This document shows, piece after piece, positions 14,560 through 25,927 of a DNA stretch of 64,000 nt. Position numbers and translations under genes: made by a program. Origin of the DNA: Lichenicoccus roseus (GTDB lineage: Bacteria; Pseudomonadota; Alphaproteobacteria; Acetobacterales; Acetobacteraceae); the NCBI RefSeq assembly GCF_005844085.1, contig NZ_VCDI01000007.1, positions 62,001 through 126,000 on the forward strand. The letters run 5' to 3'. Below the pieces are notes generated by a model, which was not told the DNA's origin, did not search any database, and saw nothing but the letters and a program-made list of their open reading frames with translations. Position 1 is the stretch's first letter. Each line of letters begins with the position of its first letter.

Positions 14560-16533
14560 TCAGGCCAGCATCTCCAGCAGCAGGACGCCCATCAGGCATA
14601 CCAGCCCGGCACCCGCCGCGGTGTCCTGCGCCGCCTTTCGCGCGACCGCCTGCCGCTCCGGCAGCGCCACGGTTTCATCGTTCAGCGTCTGGCTCAGCCG
14701 GATCACCAGCTCGATAGCCTCCTCGCGCTCCGCTGCGTCCTGTGTCCGCTGTGGCTGATCGGTCAGCAGGCCGAGCATGGCAGCGAGATCGCCGCCGTCT
14801 GCCGCCGCCCTCACCTGCGCCTCCCGGGCGGTCCGGCGGCTGGCGCCTGGCCAGTCCTGAAGCATCGGCAGGACGGACTGCAACAGGGCCGCCGCGAGCC
14901 TGGGCGCGGGGCCGCAGCCACTCTGCTTCTGACACCGGGCCAATGCCATCAGCCCCCGCAGCGACGGGTCGAACGGCTCGTCCTTCTCCGGCACCGGTTG
15001 GCCGCCATCCTCGGCCCGTGCCGACAGGAAGGCCATGATGTCGGCATCCAGCGTCAGGCCCGGCGCGCCCGGCAAGGCCTGCCCCCGCTCGAGGGACAGG
15101 ATCAGGTCGCCCTGCGTCCCGGCCGGAACGGCGGCGAACACCGGCGATGCACAGGCCAGGAAAGGATTGAGCACGTAGAGGGCCAGCAGGAACATCGCAT
15201 CGGCCTCGAGCCCGGCCGCATCGCGCGCAAGCCGGGCCGGGATCGCGATGGCGAGATGATGCGAACGGCTGTCCTGCAGGTTCAGCCAGCGCGTTATCGT
15301 CTCCCGGCCGATCAGGGCCTCGACCAGTGAGGCTGCGGTGCGACGATCGGTTGCGGGCTTCGCGGCAAGCTGCGCGGCCAGCAGGCTGCCCAGCCCGTCC
15401 GGCCAGAGCCAGCCACGCCAGAACAACGGTGCGTCGGGATCGAGTGCCGCAACCAGGCGCATCAGCATGGCGTCGTCCACGCCCGGGCTGCGCCTCTCGA
15501 ACTTCGCATCCAGGCTGCGCAATTCAGCGATGCGGCTGGCAAGCGCGGCATCCTCGGCATAGCGCCGGATCCACTGCTCGATGGTGCCCTGCCTGAGCAG
15601 CTCGAGTCCGGCTGCCGGCTGGTCCGCGCACGCCAGCGCCAGGCTGCGGCAGTTCCAGACCGGCCGCTCCCCGACCGCGATCGGCCGGCCGCTGCGCAGC
15701 ATGGTGCGCCGGATGACGCGGCGCTCGTGGATCCCGTCGAGACTGGTCAGCGAGCTTGCGGTCGGACGCGCCGCCGGCTGTTCGGCCAGCATCGCGCGCA
15801 GGATCTCCTGCACGCCTTGCGGCAGCCTCTCGTTCTCGGTGAGAGCCGCGTGGCTTCCGAGCTCGAGCTTGCTCCGCAGCACGTCCTGGGTCGACAACCC
15901 CTCCATCGGCAGCCGGCGCCGCCACAGCGCGAGCAGCAGCACGCCGAGCGCATACACGTCATCGGCGGCGGTCCCCTGGCCGCGCGCATTCGGCGCGCAG
16001 ACCAGGCTCTCGGGGGGCTCGAAGGCCGGTGGCTGGTGCATCGCCGCCGGTGCTGCCCAGCACGGCCCGAGCACGACACCACCGCCCGCCGACAGGAAGA
16101 CGTTGTCCGGCCTGATCGCGCGGTGCGTCAGGCCGACGCCGTGCAACCGCTCGAGTGCGGCCGCCGCCGGACGCAGGAAATGTGTCAGCAGGGCATTGCC
16201 GATCCAGGGTGTGACCAGCGAGGTCATCGGCCGCCCGCCCGGTGCCGGTGCGATGATCCAGTAGTCGTTGCCAATGAAGCCGCTCGCCAGTGGTGCCAGC
16301 AGGCCCTCGTGACGCAGGTCGATGTAGACCGGCAGCCGCGGACGGCACGGCGCATCCCGCATCACCTTCAGCGCCAGCAGCTCACCCGACAGCCCCCGCC
16401 TGTCTTCTGCCTTGCAGGCGCTGACGCCGCCGATCTCGCCTCGCGGCGCCGACGCCAGGACCAAGTAGCGGTCGGCGATAATCGGCACCGGACCGGCCGA
16501 TGGCTGCGGCGGCCTGGCAGATTGTCCGCTCAC
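14560..16533 (-). CDS. Membrane-anchored protein-kinase-like protein lacking catalytic residues (pseudokinase)
   Basis: Residues 20-270 follow a Ser/Thr kinase fold. There is ALKVM with the ATP-binding Lys (about 56), a helical linker, then [18 protein letters not shown] (about 135-150) at the catalytic loop and [20 protein letters not shown] at the APE/F-helix region. The catalytic loop reads HRAIRPDN, with Ala replacing the proton-acceptor Asp of HRDxKxxN, and the DFG site reads LGP. Phosphotransfer is therefore unlikely. Residues 280-630 are helical and unassigned, and the last 20 residues ([16 protein letters not shown]) form a C-terminal transmembrane anchor. The likely role is a scaffold or ATP/lipid sensor. 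It is followed by a small membrane protein. Confidence 0.75.
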   Translation of the reverse strand: MSGQSARPPQPSAGPVPIIADRYLVLASAPRGEIGGVSACKAEDRRGLSGELLALKVMRDAPCRPRLPVYIDLRHEGLLAPLASGFIGNDYWIIAPAPGGRPMTSLVTPWIGNALLTHFLRPAAAALERLHGVGLTHRAIRPDNVFLSAGGGVVLGPCWAAPAAMHQPPAFEPPESLVCAPNARGQGTAADDVYALGVLLLALWRRRLPMEGLSTQDVLRSKLELGSHAALTENERLPQGVQEILRAMLAEQPAARPTASSLTSLDGIHERRVIRRTMLRSGRPIAVGERPVWNCRSLALACADQPAAGLELLRQGTIEQWIRRYAEDAALASRIAELRSLDAKFERRSPGVDDAMLMRLVAALDPDAPLFWRGWLWPDGLGSLLAAQLAAKPATDRRTAASLVEALIGRETITRWLNLQDSRSHHLAIAIPARLARDAAGLEADAMFLLALYVLNPFLACASPVFAAVPAGTQGDLILSLERGQALPGAPGLTLDADIMAFLSARAEDGGQPVPEKDEPFDPSLRGLMALARCQKQSGCGPAPRLAAALLQSVLPMLQDWPGASRRTAREAQVRAAADGGDLAAMLGLLTDQPQRTQDAAEREEAIELVIRLSQTLNDETVALPERQAVARKAAQDTAAGAGLVCLMGVLLLEMLA

Positions 16534-16692
16534 CTTGCGCCCCCTTGCGCCGCCTCCCCGCGATCATGCCCTGCGCCGGTTAAGACTTCCTTGATGGAGA
16601 GGCTCGATCCACGTGCGCATCGGACTGGTCCGGTTTTGACGAACCCGGCAATCACGGCCAAGTTGACCGCCCAGCGGGAAGGAGCGCCAGGC

Positions 16693-17385
16693 ATGTCCGA
16701 ACCGGATCAGGATGCGTCGGCACTCGCCCGGCTGATCGACCATACCATCCTTAAGTTGGATGCGACCGCGGAGCAGGTCCTCGCCTGCTGCGATGAGGCA
16801 ACGCTGCACGGGTTCCGGTCGGTCTGCATCAATCCGGTCCGGGTGAAGCTGGTGGCGGCAGGCCTTGCCGGCAGCGACGTCCGCACATGCTCGGTGATCG
16901 GCTTTCCGCTCGGCGCCGCCACCAGCCGCATCAAGGCGGCGGAGGCGGCACAGGCGGTGGCGGATGGCGCCGACGAGATCGACATGGTGATCGACATCGG
17001 CGCGCTGAAGGAGGGCCGGCACGATGTGGTCGGCGCCGACATCGCGGCAGTACGGGCGGCCTGCCCGGATGCCATTCTCAAGGTCATCATCGAGACCTGC
17101 CTGATCGATGACGACGAGAAGCGCACGGCCTGCCGGCTCGCGAAACAGTCGGGCGCCGATTTCGTCAAGACCTCGACCGGTTTCTCGTCAAGCGGCGCAA
17201 CCGTCGCCGACGTGGCGCTCATGCGCGCCGCAGTCGGACCCGACGTGGGCGTCAAGGCTTCGGGGGGCGTGCGCACCCTGGACACCGCGCGCGCGATGGT
17301 CGCCGCCGGAGCAATGCGGCTCGGCACCAGCTCGGGCGTCGCCATCGTGAGCCAGGCCGGCGGCATCCCCGCCGGCATCTATTGA
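16693..17385 (+). CDS. deoC: Deoxyribose-phosphate aldolase
   Basis: Cleaves 2-deoxyribose 5-phosphate to glyceraldehyde 3-phosphate and acetaldehyde in deoxynucleoside catabolism. The frame is open far upstream, but the ATG at 16693 follows GGAAGGAG and gives the standard 230 residues. Landmarks are the start [31 protein letters not shown] with the Schiff-base Lys near residue 155, and [14 protein letters not shown] with the second essential Lys. A ribokinase gene begins 22 bp downstream, which fits pentose salvage. Confidence 0.95.
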   Translation: MSEPDQDASALARLIDHTILKLDATAEQVLACCDEATLHGFRSVCINPVRVKLVAAGLAGSDVRTCSVIGFPLGAATSRIKAAEAAQAVADGADEIDMVIDIGALKEGRHDVVGADIAAVRAACPDAILKVIIETCLIDDDEKRTACRLAKQSGADFVKTSTGFSSSGATVADVALMRAAVGPDVGVKASGGVRTLDTARAMVAAGAMRLGTSSGVAIVSQAGGIPAGIY

Positions 17386-17407
17386 TCACCAGACCGGCAG
17401 GGTCCCC

Positions 17408-18346
17408 ATGAGCAGGCGCATCGGCGTTATCGGCAGCAACATGGTCGACCTGGTGACCTACGTTGATCGCATGCCGGAGGCGGGCGAGACCCTGGCGGCC
17501 CCACGTTTCGCCATGGGTCCCGGCGGCAAGGGCGCCAACCAGGCGGTCGCCGCGGCGAAGCTCGGCAGCGACGTGCTGATGGTGACCTGCGTCGGCGACG
17601 ACCTGTTCGGCCGCAATACGCAGAGCAGCCTTGCGGCTGCAGGCATCGATGCGCGCCACGTTCGCATCGTCCCCGGCCTGTCCAGCGGGGTCGCCCCGAT
17701 CTTCGTGGAGCCGAACGGCGAGAACCGTATCCTGATCGTCAAGGGCGCCAACGATGCGCTGGCGCCGGAGGATGTCGAGAACGCCGCGGATGATCTTCGT
17801 GGCTGCGGGCTGATCCTGCTGCAACTCGAAGTACCGTTGCGAACAGTCTATGCGGCGATCGAATTCGGTCGGGCGAACAAGGTTCCGGTGCTGCTAAACC
17901 CGGCGCCGGCGACGCCCGGGCTTTCGATGGACCGCATCGCGGGTGTCAGTTTCTTCGCCCCGAACCAGACCGAGCTTGCCATCCTGACCGGCCTGCCGAC
18001 GCGTACCGCGGACGAGGCCGGGCAGGCAGCGCGCACGCTGCTCGAGCGGGGCATAGGCGCGGTGATCGTAACGCTCGGCGCCGACGGTGCGTTGCTGGTC
18101 GAACCGGGCGGCATCCATCACATCGCTCCGGTTGCCGTACGGGCGGTCGACACCACCGGCGCCGGCGACGCCTTCATCGGCGCCTTCGCGCATCATTATG
18201 TCGGCGGACATGACAAACTCACGGCCCTGCGCCAGGCAGCGCGCTACGCCGCCGACGCGGTCACCCGGCCGGGGACGCAGAATTCGTTCGCCACCGCCGC
18301 CGAGTTCGCCCTGTTCTGCAACACGCTCGAAGGCGGCCGCAGCTAG
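17408..18346 (+). CDS. rbsK: Ribokinase (PfkB family)
   Basis: Phosphorylates ribose (or a related sugar) with ATP. N-terminal PfkB signature GPGGKGANQAVAAAKLG is near residue 37. The C-terminal signature DTTGAGDAFIGAF near residue 245 holds the catalytic Asp. An Asn-rich substrate pocket (ANDAL, LNPAPA) is present. The 312-residue length is typical. It is coupled with deoC in a two-gene operon for ribose/deoxyribose use; no sugar transporter accompanies it here. Convergent with the next gene, ending 6 bp from it. Confidence 0.9.
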   Translation: MSRRIGVIGSNMVDLVTYVDRMPEAGETLAAPRFAMGPGGKGANQAVAAAKLGSDVLMVTCVGDDLFGRNTQSSLAAAGIDARHVRIVPGLSSGVAPIFVEPNGENRILIVKGANDALAPEDVENAADDLRGCGLILLQLEVPLRTVYAAIEFGRANKVPVLLNPAPATPGLSMDRIAGVSFFAPNQTELAILTGLPTRTADEAGQAARTLLERGIGAVIVTLGADGALLVEPGGIHHIAPVAVRAVDTTGAGDAFIGAFAHHYVGGHDKLTALRQAARYAADAVTRPGTQNSFATAAEFALFCNTLEGGRS

Positions 18347-18352
18347 CGTAGA

Positions 18353-18697
18353 TCAGGCCGGGCCGGCCGCGCCACGCGCCGGCCTGAAAGTCTGCATCAC
18401 CTCGTAGCGCCCCGGCTCGAAGGTCGAGATCGTCAGCGCCCGGTACAGGATGGCGGGCAGCGACGCATCGTTGAGCATCGCCTCGTAGTCCGCCTCGCTG
18501 CGCCACTGCGCATAGAGCGTCACCTTGTCGCCATCGACGCCGCGATGCAGGCCGCAGGACAGGAAACCCGGCGCGCGCGACAACGAACTTCCGTAGCCCT
18601 CCGACAGCAGGTCGATGAGCTCCTGCTGGTCCTGCGGCTCTACCGTGAACACCTGGATTATGGTGAGGATGTCGGCGCCTTCGCTGATCTGGATCAC
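18353..18697 (-). CDS. Antibiotic biosynthesis monooxygenase (ABM) domain protein
   Basis: 114 residues with the ABM ferredoxin-like fold: strand ILTIIQVFTVEPQDQQ, helix LIDLLSEGY, then PGFLSCGLHRGVDGDKVTLY and AQWRSEADYEAML. Small ABM proteins are quinone or heme-related oxygenases or of unknown role. It lies 4 bp after purA in the same direction and is probably the last gene of the serC-hisZ-purA operon. Its substrate is not inferable. Confidence 0.75.
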   Translation of the reverse strand: MIQISEGADILTIIQVFTVEPQDQQELIDLLSEGYGSSLSRAPGFLSCGLHRGVDGDKVTLYAQWRSEADYEAMLNDASLPAILYRALTISTFEPGRYEVMQTFRPARGAAGPA

Positions 18698-18701
18698 GTG
18701 A

Positions 18702-19991
<1,290 letters not shown>

Positions 19992-19993
19992 GC

Positions 19994-21157
19994 TCAGTCT
20001 CCAGAAGACGAAGGAACCACCGCTACGGCCTCGCCGCCGCGCAGGACATGGGAACAACCCAGCCGCACCGCTTCCGCGGCGAGCTCGGCGTGCGGCGACA
20101 GCGACGCCACCGTGGCATAGCCCGCCTGCCGCAGCGACTGCGCCAGCGTCGCGTCTACGTCCGGCGGCAGCAGGACACGCGGGCGGGCGGCGCGCCCGGG
20201 TGCGGCGCGCAGCAGCGCCTCGGGACGCAACGTCAGCCCGCAGGCCGGCTCGTCGCCACCGCTCAGGTAGCGCCCGCCACGTCCGAGCTCCTCGTGCCGG
20301 CCCGGCGCATACACCGTCACGCACAGGCCGGTATGGTAGCGCCAGCCGCGGAACTCGATCGGGTCGATGGTCAGCCGCAACCCCGGCGCTCGCGCCAGGA
20401 TGGCCGCCACGCTGGCCTCGAGCCGGTCGACCAGCAACCGCGCTGCCGGCGTCAGGCTGGCGGCCTGCAGCACCTGCAGCGCACGCGCAGCTGGCCCCGC
20501 TGCGAGCAGCAGCTCGTTCAGCAGCGGCGCCAGTGCACCGCCGTGATGGCTCACCTCGGCGGCGTTCTTGCGGTCGAGGGCGCGCATCAGCTCGGGGCGA
20601 TGCGCTGCCGGTATGCCGGCCTCCTCGATCAGCATCGGCGCCAGCTGCGGCAGCGTCAGGTCGAAGCTGACCCGGGTCAGCCCGAGCGAGGCCAGCGCCT
20701 GCGAAGCGACCGCGATCACCTCGGCATCGGCTTCCGGCTGGTCCGGCCCGATCAGCTCGATGCCGGCCTGCGAGATCTGCCGGTCGGCGACCAGGGTGCC
20801 GCCCTGCACCTGGATGCAGGCGCCGGCATAGGACAGCCGCAGCGGCCGCGACGCGTTTATCAGCCGGGTCGCCGCGATTCGGGCCACCTGCGGCGTCATG
20901 TCCGGACGCAGGCCCATCATGCGGCGGGTCGAGGGATCCATCAGCCGGAAGGTCTGCTCGGCGACCGCCGCCCCCGAACCCGAAAGCAGGCTGTCCTCGA
21001 ACTCCAGCAGCGGCGGCTTGACCCGCTCGTAGCCGTGCGAGGCGAACACCGCCATCAGCTGCTCGACCGACAGCGCCTCGGTCTCGGCGTCGGGCGGCAG
21101 CAGGTCGCGCAGGCCGGCGGGCAGCAGGGCCGGGTTGGGGGGCAGGTCGTCGCTCAT
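19994..21157 (-). CDS. hisZ: ATP phosphoribosyltransferase regulatory subunit
   Basis: A catalytically dead histidyl-tRNA-synthetase paralogue that activates short-form HisG in histidine synthesis. It has class II synthetase-like motifs ([16 protein letters not shown], then [15 protein letters not shown], the motif 2 region) and the late [20 protein letters not shown] segment of HisZ. At 387 residues it lacks the anticodon-binding domain of HisS. It overlaps the serC stop by 4 bp (ATGA). Its presence predicts that the short form of HisG is encoded elsewhere in the genome. Confidence 0.9.
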   Translation of the reverse strand: MSDDLPPNPALLPAGLRDLLPPDAETEALSVEQLMAVFASHGYERVKPPLLEFEDSLLSGSGAAVAEQTFRLMDPSTRRMMGLRPDMTPQVARIAATRLINASRPLRLSYAGACIQVQGGTLVADRQISQAGIELIGPDQPEADAEVIAVASQALASLGLTRVSFDLTLPQLAPMLIEEAGIPAAHRPELMRALDRKNAAEVSHHGGALAPLLNELLLAAGPAARALQVLQAASLTPAARLLVDRLEASVAAILARAPGLRLTIDPIEFRGWRYHTGLCVTVYAPGRHEELGRGGRYLSGGDEPACGLTLRPEALLRAAPGRAARPRVLLPPDVDATLAQSLRQAGYATVASLSPHAELAAEAVRLGCSHVLRGGEAVAVVPSSSGD

Positions 21158-22362
21158 GCGGACGCGCTCTTAGCAGCCGGAGACCCGTGCGTCTCGCCGG
21201 CAAACGCCATGCGAGTCTCGGCCTCGGCCCAGTCGAGCCAGGGTAGCAGCGCCTCGATGTCGGCGGTCTCCACGGTGGCGCCGCCCCACAGGCGCAGGCC
21301 GGGCGGCGCGTCGCGATAGCTCGCGATGTCGAAGCCGGCCCGCTCCGCCTCGACAAGACCGGTCAGGTGCCTTGCCGCCTTCGCCTGCGTGGTCTCGGGC
21401 AGCGCCACGAACCAGGGTGCGACGATGCGCAGGCAGATCGAGGTGCTGGAGCGCGTCTCCGGCTTGCTTGCCAGGAAAGCGGCCCAGCCGGAGCGATCCA
21501 CCCAGGCGGCGATGGCGGCGAGATTGGCGCCGCTGCGGGCTACCAGCGCGTCCAGGCCACCGATGCGCTCGGCCCAGCGCAGCCCGTCCAGCGCGTCCTC
21601 GGTGCACAGCATCGACGGCGTGTTGATGGTGTCGCCGGCGAAGATGCCCTCGATCAGGCGCCCCTTCGCGGTCAGCCGGAACAGCTTCGGCAGCGGTCGC
21701 GGCGGCGGCGCGCCCTCCAGCCGGGCCACCGCACGCGGCGACAGCGCCAGCATGCCATGCGCCGCCTCGCCGCCGAGCACCTTCTGCCAGGACCAGGTCA
21801 CCACATCGAGGCGGTCCCAGGGCAGCCGCATCGCGAAGGCCGCCGAGGTGGCGTCGCAGATCGCCAGACCCTCATGCACCGCCGGGATCGCACCGGCTTC
21901 CGGAAAGCACACGCCGGAGGTGGTGCCGTTCCAGGCGAACACCACGTCGCGCGACCAGTCGATGGCGTCCAGCGGCGGCAATGCACCGTATTCCGCCTCC
22001 AGCACGCGCGCATCCGGCAGCGCCAGTTGCGCCACGATGTCGTTCGCCCAGGTGGCGGAGAAGCTCTCGAAGGCGAGCACATCCACCGGGCGCGGGCCGA
22101 GCAGCGACCACAGCACCATCTCGACCGCACCGGTATCCGATCCCGGCACGATGCCGAGGCGCCAGTCCTGCGGCATGCCGAGCAGTGCGCGGGAGCGCGT
22201 TATGACCGCGTCAAGCCGTGCCCGGCCATCCGGCGAGCGATGGCTGCGCCCGAGGAACGCGTCCTGCAGCGCGTCCAGGCTCCAGCCCGGCCGCTTGGCG
22301 CACGGCCCCGATCCGAAGCGCGGGTTGACCGGGCGCAGGAGAGGCTTCGGCACGGGGTGCAT
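21154..22362 (-). CDS. serC: Phosphoserine aminotransferase
   Basis: A PLP enzyme converting 3-phosphohydroxypyruvate to phosphoserine in serine synthesis. I use the ATG at 22362 ([20 protein letters not shown]), where family-like sequence begins; an upstream ATG adds a non-conserved extension. [17 protein letters not shown] contains the PLP-binding Lys. [15 protein letters not shown] and [12 protein letters not shown] are cofactor-pocket segments. The 402 residues match the longer alphaproteobacterial SerC type. It is first in the serC-hisZ-purA operon. serA is not in the window. Confidence 0.92.
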   Translation of the reverse strand: MHPVPKPLLRPVNPRFGSGPCAKRPGWSLDALQDAFLGRSHRSPDGRARLDAVITRSRALLGMPQDWRLGIVPGSDTGAVEMVLWSLLGPRPVDVLAFESFSATWANDIVAQLALPDARVLEAEYGALPPLDAIDWSRDVVFAWNGTTSGVCFPEAGAIPAVHEGLAICDATSAAFAMRLPWDRLDVVTWSWQKVLGGEAAHGMLALSPRAVARLEGAPPPRPLPKLFRLTAKGRLIEGIFAGDTINTPSMLCTEDALDGLRWAERIGGLDALVARSGANLAAIAAWVDRSGWAAFLASKPETRSSTSICLRIVAPWFVALPETTQAKAARHLTGLVEAERAGFDIASYRDAPPGLRLWGGATVETADIEALLPWLDWAEAETRMAFAGETHGSPAAKSASA

Positions 22363-22498
22363 GGGCGGTCTCGATACGGCAGAGGGGAGATCGGCGCGCA
22401 CCGTAGTGCAGCCGCCGCGCCAGGGGAATCCACCGCAACCGCGGCATTGCATGGAGCGATGGTTGGCGCTGGCCGTCCTGGTGCTTCATTAGAAGGCC

Positions 22499-24859
22499 AT
22501 GACCTTCGCCGAACAGACCGAGTTGCACCAGGGCCGATCGCCCGCCGAGATTGCCATCGACGAAGCCGGCTTCGCGGTGCAGAGCCGCGAGCTGCCACGG
22601 CTGATCCGCCTGGTGGCGCGCCGCTTGCCGCCCGGCAGCCCCCTCGCGGGTGAACACCATTCCAGCCGCGAGACCGTACGCGCGGCCTTGTGCGAAGTGC
22701 GCCGCAAGGGCTGGGCGTCCCGCCTGATCGACCGTGCCCAGCGCGGCAGCCGGCTCTGGATCGGGCGCGCCGACGCGCAGCTCGCCGCCGAGCTGATCAG
22801 CGATCCGGACGCCGGCGACGATGCCCTTGGCGCCGCCCTGGAGCCGATCCTCGCCACCCGCTACCGCGCCACCGCCGATACGCCGGAGGCGGCGCTTGAG
22901 CTGATCGTCGCCGACCTGTTCGATGCCGCCGGCCGGGTGCTGTCGCCGTCGCAGCACGCCATGCTGGCGCGCGAGATCGCCGACGCCTTCGGCAGCGACC
23001 CGGGCGCGGCGCTCGACTTCACCGAGGCCGCCACCCGCTCCGAGTTGCAGCGGCGCACCGAGCGCGAGGCGGTCGAGGCGGCTGCCCGCCGGCGGCGGCG
23101 CGAGGAGCTGCAGCGCCTGCGCGACTGGGAACGGAGCCTGGTCGCCTTTGCTGAGGTCCCGGCCCTGCTCGACCTCGACCGTGCCGGGGCGCTGCGCCTG
23201 GTGGCGGAGAATCGCCTGCCGGTGGCCCGCCGTGTCACCCGCGACGGCGTCGAGCACTGGGAGTTCGATCCCGCCGACCTGAAGCGTCTGCGCGAGCAGC
23301 TCGCCGCCGAGGCCGGTACGACCCGCCCGGCGCCGGAGCGGCAAGGCCGTTCGACGCAGACCGGCATACGCATCGGCAACGCCGCCATCGCGCGCATCGC
23401 GGCGCTCGACCGCTACGCCGCCCACTTCCGCACCGCCCGCGCACTGTCGCGCCGCATCACCCTGGTCACCGGGCCGACCAACAGCGGCAAGTCGCACACC
23501 GCGCTGGACATGCTGTCGCGCGCCGAGAGCGGCATGGCGCTGGCCCCGCTGCGGCTGCTGGCGCACGAGTTCCGCGAGGCGCTCGGCGCCCGTGGCGTTC
23601 CCTGCTCGCTTTCCACCGGCGAGGAGCGCATCCCGGTGCCGGGCAGCCGGCACCTCGCCGCCACCGTCGAGATGTGCCCGCTGCACAACCCGGTCGACGT
23701 CGCCATCGTCGACGAGGCGCAGATGCTGCACGATCCCGACCGCGGCGCCGCGTGGACCGCCGCCATCATGGGTGCCCCGGCGCGGCACCTGTTCGTGCTC
23801 GGCGCGCCCGATTGCATCCCGATGGTGCGACGCATCGCCGCTCTGTGCGACGACCCGGTCGACGAGATCACGCTTGAGCGCAAGGGGCCGCTGGTCGCCG
23901 CCGACGATGCGGTGAAGCTCGCCCACCTGCAGCGCGGCGACGCGCTGATCGCCTTCTCGCGCCGCGACGTGCTCGATCTGCGGGCTTCCCTGCTGGCACG
24001 CGGGCGGCGTGTCGCGGTCGTCTACGGCGCGCTGAGCCCGGAGGTGCGCCGGGCCGAGGCGGCGCGCTTCAACAGCGGCGACGCCGAGATCCTGGTCGCC
24101 ACCGATGCCATCGGCATGGGACTGAACCTCAACATCCGCCGCATCGTGTTCGCGGCGCTGCGGAAGTTCGACGGCACCATGAGCCGCGACCTCACCGCGC
24201 AGGAGGTCAAGCAGATCGGCGGGCGCGCCGGTCGCTTCGGCATGCACGAGGCGGGCGTGGTGGCGGTGCTGGCCGGCGCCGGCAGCCCGGGCTTCGTGCG
24301 CTCGATGCTGGCGGCACCCCCGGCGCCGCAGGCGGAGCTGCGTCCGCTGGTGCAGCCGGACGCCGACATCGTCCGCGCGGTGGCCGCCGAGATCGGTTCG
24401 GACAGCCTGTTCGGCGTGCTGGTCCGCATCCGCCGGGCGGTGCTGCGCCGCGACGACCCGAACTACCGGCTGTCGGACATGGGCCAGGCCTTTGCCGTCG
24501 CCTCCGCCCTGGAAGGCATCTCCGGCCTCGACCTGACCCAGCGCTGGACCTACGCGATGTGCCCGATCGACGAGCGCGACAACGGCATCACCCGCCTCGC
24601 CGCCTGGGCTGCCGAGCATGCCGCCGGCCGGCCGGTGATCCCGCCCGGCATCGGCAAGCTGCCGTCGCCGGAGCGCGCCTCACGCGAGGAACTTGAGAAG
24701 GCCGAGAAGCGGCACAAGCGGCTGGTCGCCTGGCGCTGGCTGGCGCTGCGGTTTCCCGAAGCCTACCCGGCCCGCCAGGATGCGGAAAACGCGACCCTGC
24801 GGCTGAATGCCTGGATCGAGGACGTGCTGCGACAGCAGCGCCGGGGCAAGGACGGCTGA
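22499..24859 (+). CDS. Suv3-like superfamily 2 RNA helicase
   Basis: An ATP-dependent helicase related to the mitochondrial degradosome helicase Suv3. ATG at 22499 after AAGG. The N-terminal 300 residues are helical and alphaproteobacteria-specific. The motor has motif I TGPTNSGKSHTALDM, motif II VDEAQMLHD (DEAQ, close to the DEVQ of Suv3), ATDAIGMGLNLNIRRI (motif V region) and QIGGRAGRFG (motif VI). A Suv3 C-terminal-like region (SDSLFGVLVRIRRAVLRRDD) follows. At 786 residues it is longer than typical yeast or human cores. It is probably involved in RNA turnover. Monocistronic and followed by a tRNA. Confidence 0.85.
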   Translation: MTFAEQTELHQGRSPAEIAIDEAGFAVQSRELPRLIRLVARRLPPGSPLAGEHHSSRETVRAALCEVRRKGWASRLIDRAQRGSRLWIGRADAQLAAELISDPDAGDDALGAALEPILATRYRATADTPEAALELIVADLFDAAGRVLSPSQHAMLAREIADAFGSDPGAALDFTEAATRSELQRRTEREAVEAAARRRRREELQRLRDWERSLVAFAEVPALLDLDRAGALRLVAENRLPVARRVTRDGVEHWEFDPADLKRLREQLAAEAGTTRPAPERQGRSTQTGIRIGNAAIARIAALDRYAAHFRTARALSRRITLVTGPTNSGKSHTALDMLSRAESGMALAPLRLLAHEFREALGARGVPCSLSTGEERIPVPGSRHLAATVEMCPLHNPVDVAIVDEAQMLHDPDRGAAWTAAIMGAPARHLFVLGAPDCIPMVRRIAALCDDPVDEITLERKGPLVAADDAVKLAHLQRGDALIAFSRRDVLDLRASLLARGRRVAVVYGALSPEVRRAEAARFNSGDAEILVATDAIGMGLNLNIRRIVFAALRKFDGTMSRDLTAQEVKQIGGRAGRFGMHEAGVVAVLAGAGSPGFVRSMLAAPPAPQAELRPLVQPDADIVRAVAAEIGSDSLFGVLVRIRRAVLRRDDPNYRLSDMGQAFAVASALEGISGLDLTQRWTYAMCPIDERDNGITRLAAWAAEHAAGRPVIPPGIGKLPSPERASREELEKAEKRHKRLVAWRWLALRFPEAYPARQDAENATLRLNAWIEDVLRQQRRGKDG

Positions 24860-24888
24860 AGCACTGTCCCTGCCTGCAACGGATCATC

Positions 24889-24973
24889 TGGTGGCCGAGG
24901 TCGGACTCGAACCGACACGCCTCTCGGCAGACGATTTTGAGTCGTCCGCGTCTACCATTCCACCACTCGGCCA
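24889..24973 (-). tRNA. tRNA-Leu (anticodon CAA)
   Basis: 85-nt class II tRNA on the minus strand: acceptor GGCCGAG with CTCGGCC, anticodon loop CTCAAAA, a long variable arm, T-arm GTTCGAGTC and encoded CCA at 24891-24889. Confidence 0.95.
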
Positions 24974-25031
24974 GCGGGTTCCTGATAATCAATCGGCACT
25001 GTCCTGACCAGTGGTCGAGCGACCCGGGCGG

Positions 25032-25784
25032 TCAGGCCGGCGCGGGCACCTGGTGGATGCCGCATTCGACCTTGGCGGAGCCCGACCACCGCCCGGCCCG
25101 GCTGTCCTCGCCGACACCGACGGCTCGCGTGCACACCGCACAGCCGATCGAGCGATATCCGGCGGCCACCAGCGGATGGCGCGGCAACTGGCGACGCTCG
25201 AACTCCTGCCGCACCGCAACCGCATCCCAGTCGGCGAGCGGGTTCAGCTTCAGCCGGCCGGTTTCCGCTTCGACGAAGGGCAGCCTGGCACGGGTGGCGG
25301 CCTGGAAGCGCTTGCGGCCGGTGATCCAGCCATCGAATGGCAACAGCACCTGCTCCAGCGGCTCGACCTTGCGCAACGCGCAGCACGCATCGGGGTCGAA
25401 CTGCCACAGCTCGCCGCCTGGATCGCGCCGGCGCAGCTCGGCCGGCGCCGGTGCGACGTCACGCACATCGGTGAGGCCGAGATAAGCAGCAAGCCCGTCA
25501 CGATAGGCCAGGGTCTCCGGGAAATGCTTCCGTGTCTCGAGGAACAGCACAGGGGTTGCCGGCGCGATCTCGGCCACCAGGGCAAGCAGCACCGCGGACT
25601 CCGCACCGAACGAGGACACCACGGCCAGTCGCCCGGCCAGCGTCCCGGTCAACGCCTCGGCCATCACGTCCCGCCCGTTGCCGCCCCGACGCTCGAGCGC
25701 CCGCAGATACGCGAGCGTGTCATCCACGTCCGCGGAGATCATCTGCCCGGCATCCGCCGCATGCTGATCGATCACTGACGCCAT
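25032..25784 (-). CDS. cysH: Assimilatory APS/PAPS reductase
   Basis: Reduces activated sulfate (APS or PAPS) to sulfite with thioredoxin. ATG at 25784 was chosen; the frame is open to 25931, but that extension is not conserved. VVSSFGAESAVLLAL is the nucleotide-binding motif, and VECGIHQ carries the catalytic Cys of the ECGIH tail. The protein also has DPDACCALRKVEPL and GCAVCTRAV, the CC...CxxC set that binds a [4Fe-4S] cluster. It is therefore the APS-using plant/bacterial type (EC 1.8.4.10) rather than the cluster-less PAPS type. It lies downstream of a Tat-exported binding protein in the same direction. Confidence 0.9.
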   Translation of the reverse strand: MASVIDQHAADAGQMISADVDDTLAYLRALERRGGNGRDVMAEALTGTLAGRLAVVSSFGAESAVLLALVAEIAPATPVLFLETRKHFPETLAYRDGLAAYLGLTDVRDVAPAPAELRRRDPGGELWQFDPDACCALRKVEPLEQVLLPFDGWITGRKRFQAATRARLPFVEAETGRLKLNPLADWDAVAVRQEFERRQLPRHPLVAAGYRSIGCAVCTRAVGVGEDSRAGRWSGSAKVECGIHQVPAPA

Positions 25785-25813
25785 AACGATCGGAACCACC
25801 CTCCAGACCTGCA

Positions 25814-25836
25814 CGAACATAACGAACATACGTTCG
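25814..25836. promoter_or_regulatory. Repeated CGAACATA / inverted CGAAC-GTTCG site upstream of cysH
   Basis: CGAACATA occurs twice at 9-bp spacing (25814, 25823), and the second copy forms CGAAC-ATAC-GTTCG with the following bases. It sits 30-50 bp upstream of the cysH start in the 143-bp gap after the binding-protein gene. The pattern suggests a regulator site, possibly sulfur-responsive, but I cannot name the regulator. Confidence 0.35.
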
Positions 25837-25927
25837 CCGAACAGGGTTTGATCCGACCAACAAGGCAGCATTGTGTTTTTGTGGCGGCAGGGACGCAGAT
25901 CCGCGTCAGATGTCGCTCGCGGCGGCC

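Noticed and set aside
15727-17385. 552-codon plus-strand frame including deoC
   Set aside because: Only 16693-17385 is deoC, with a strong ribosome binding site. The first part is antisense to the pseudokinase.
20048-21319. 423-codon plus-strand frame
   Set aside because: Antisense to hisZ; Gln/Arg/His-rich composition typical of a shadow frame.
22211-24619. 802-codon minus-strand frame opposite the Suv3-like helicase
   Set aside because: Long because of GC-rich codon structure. It matches no family, while the plus strand has all helicase motifs.
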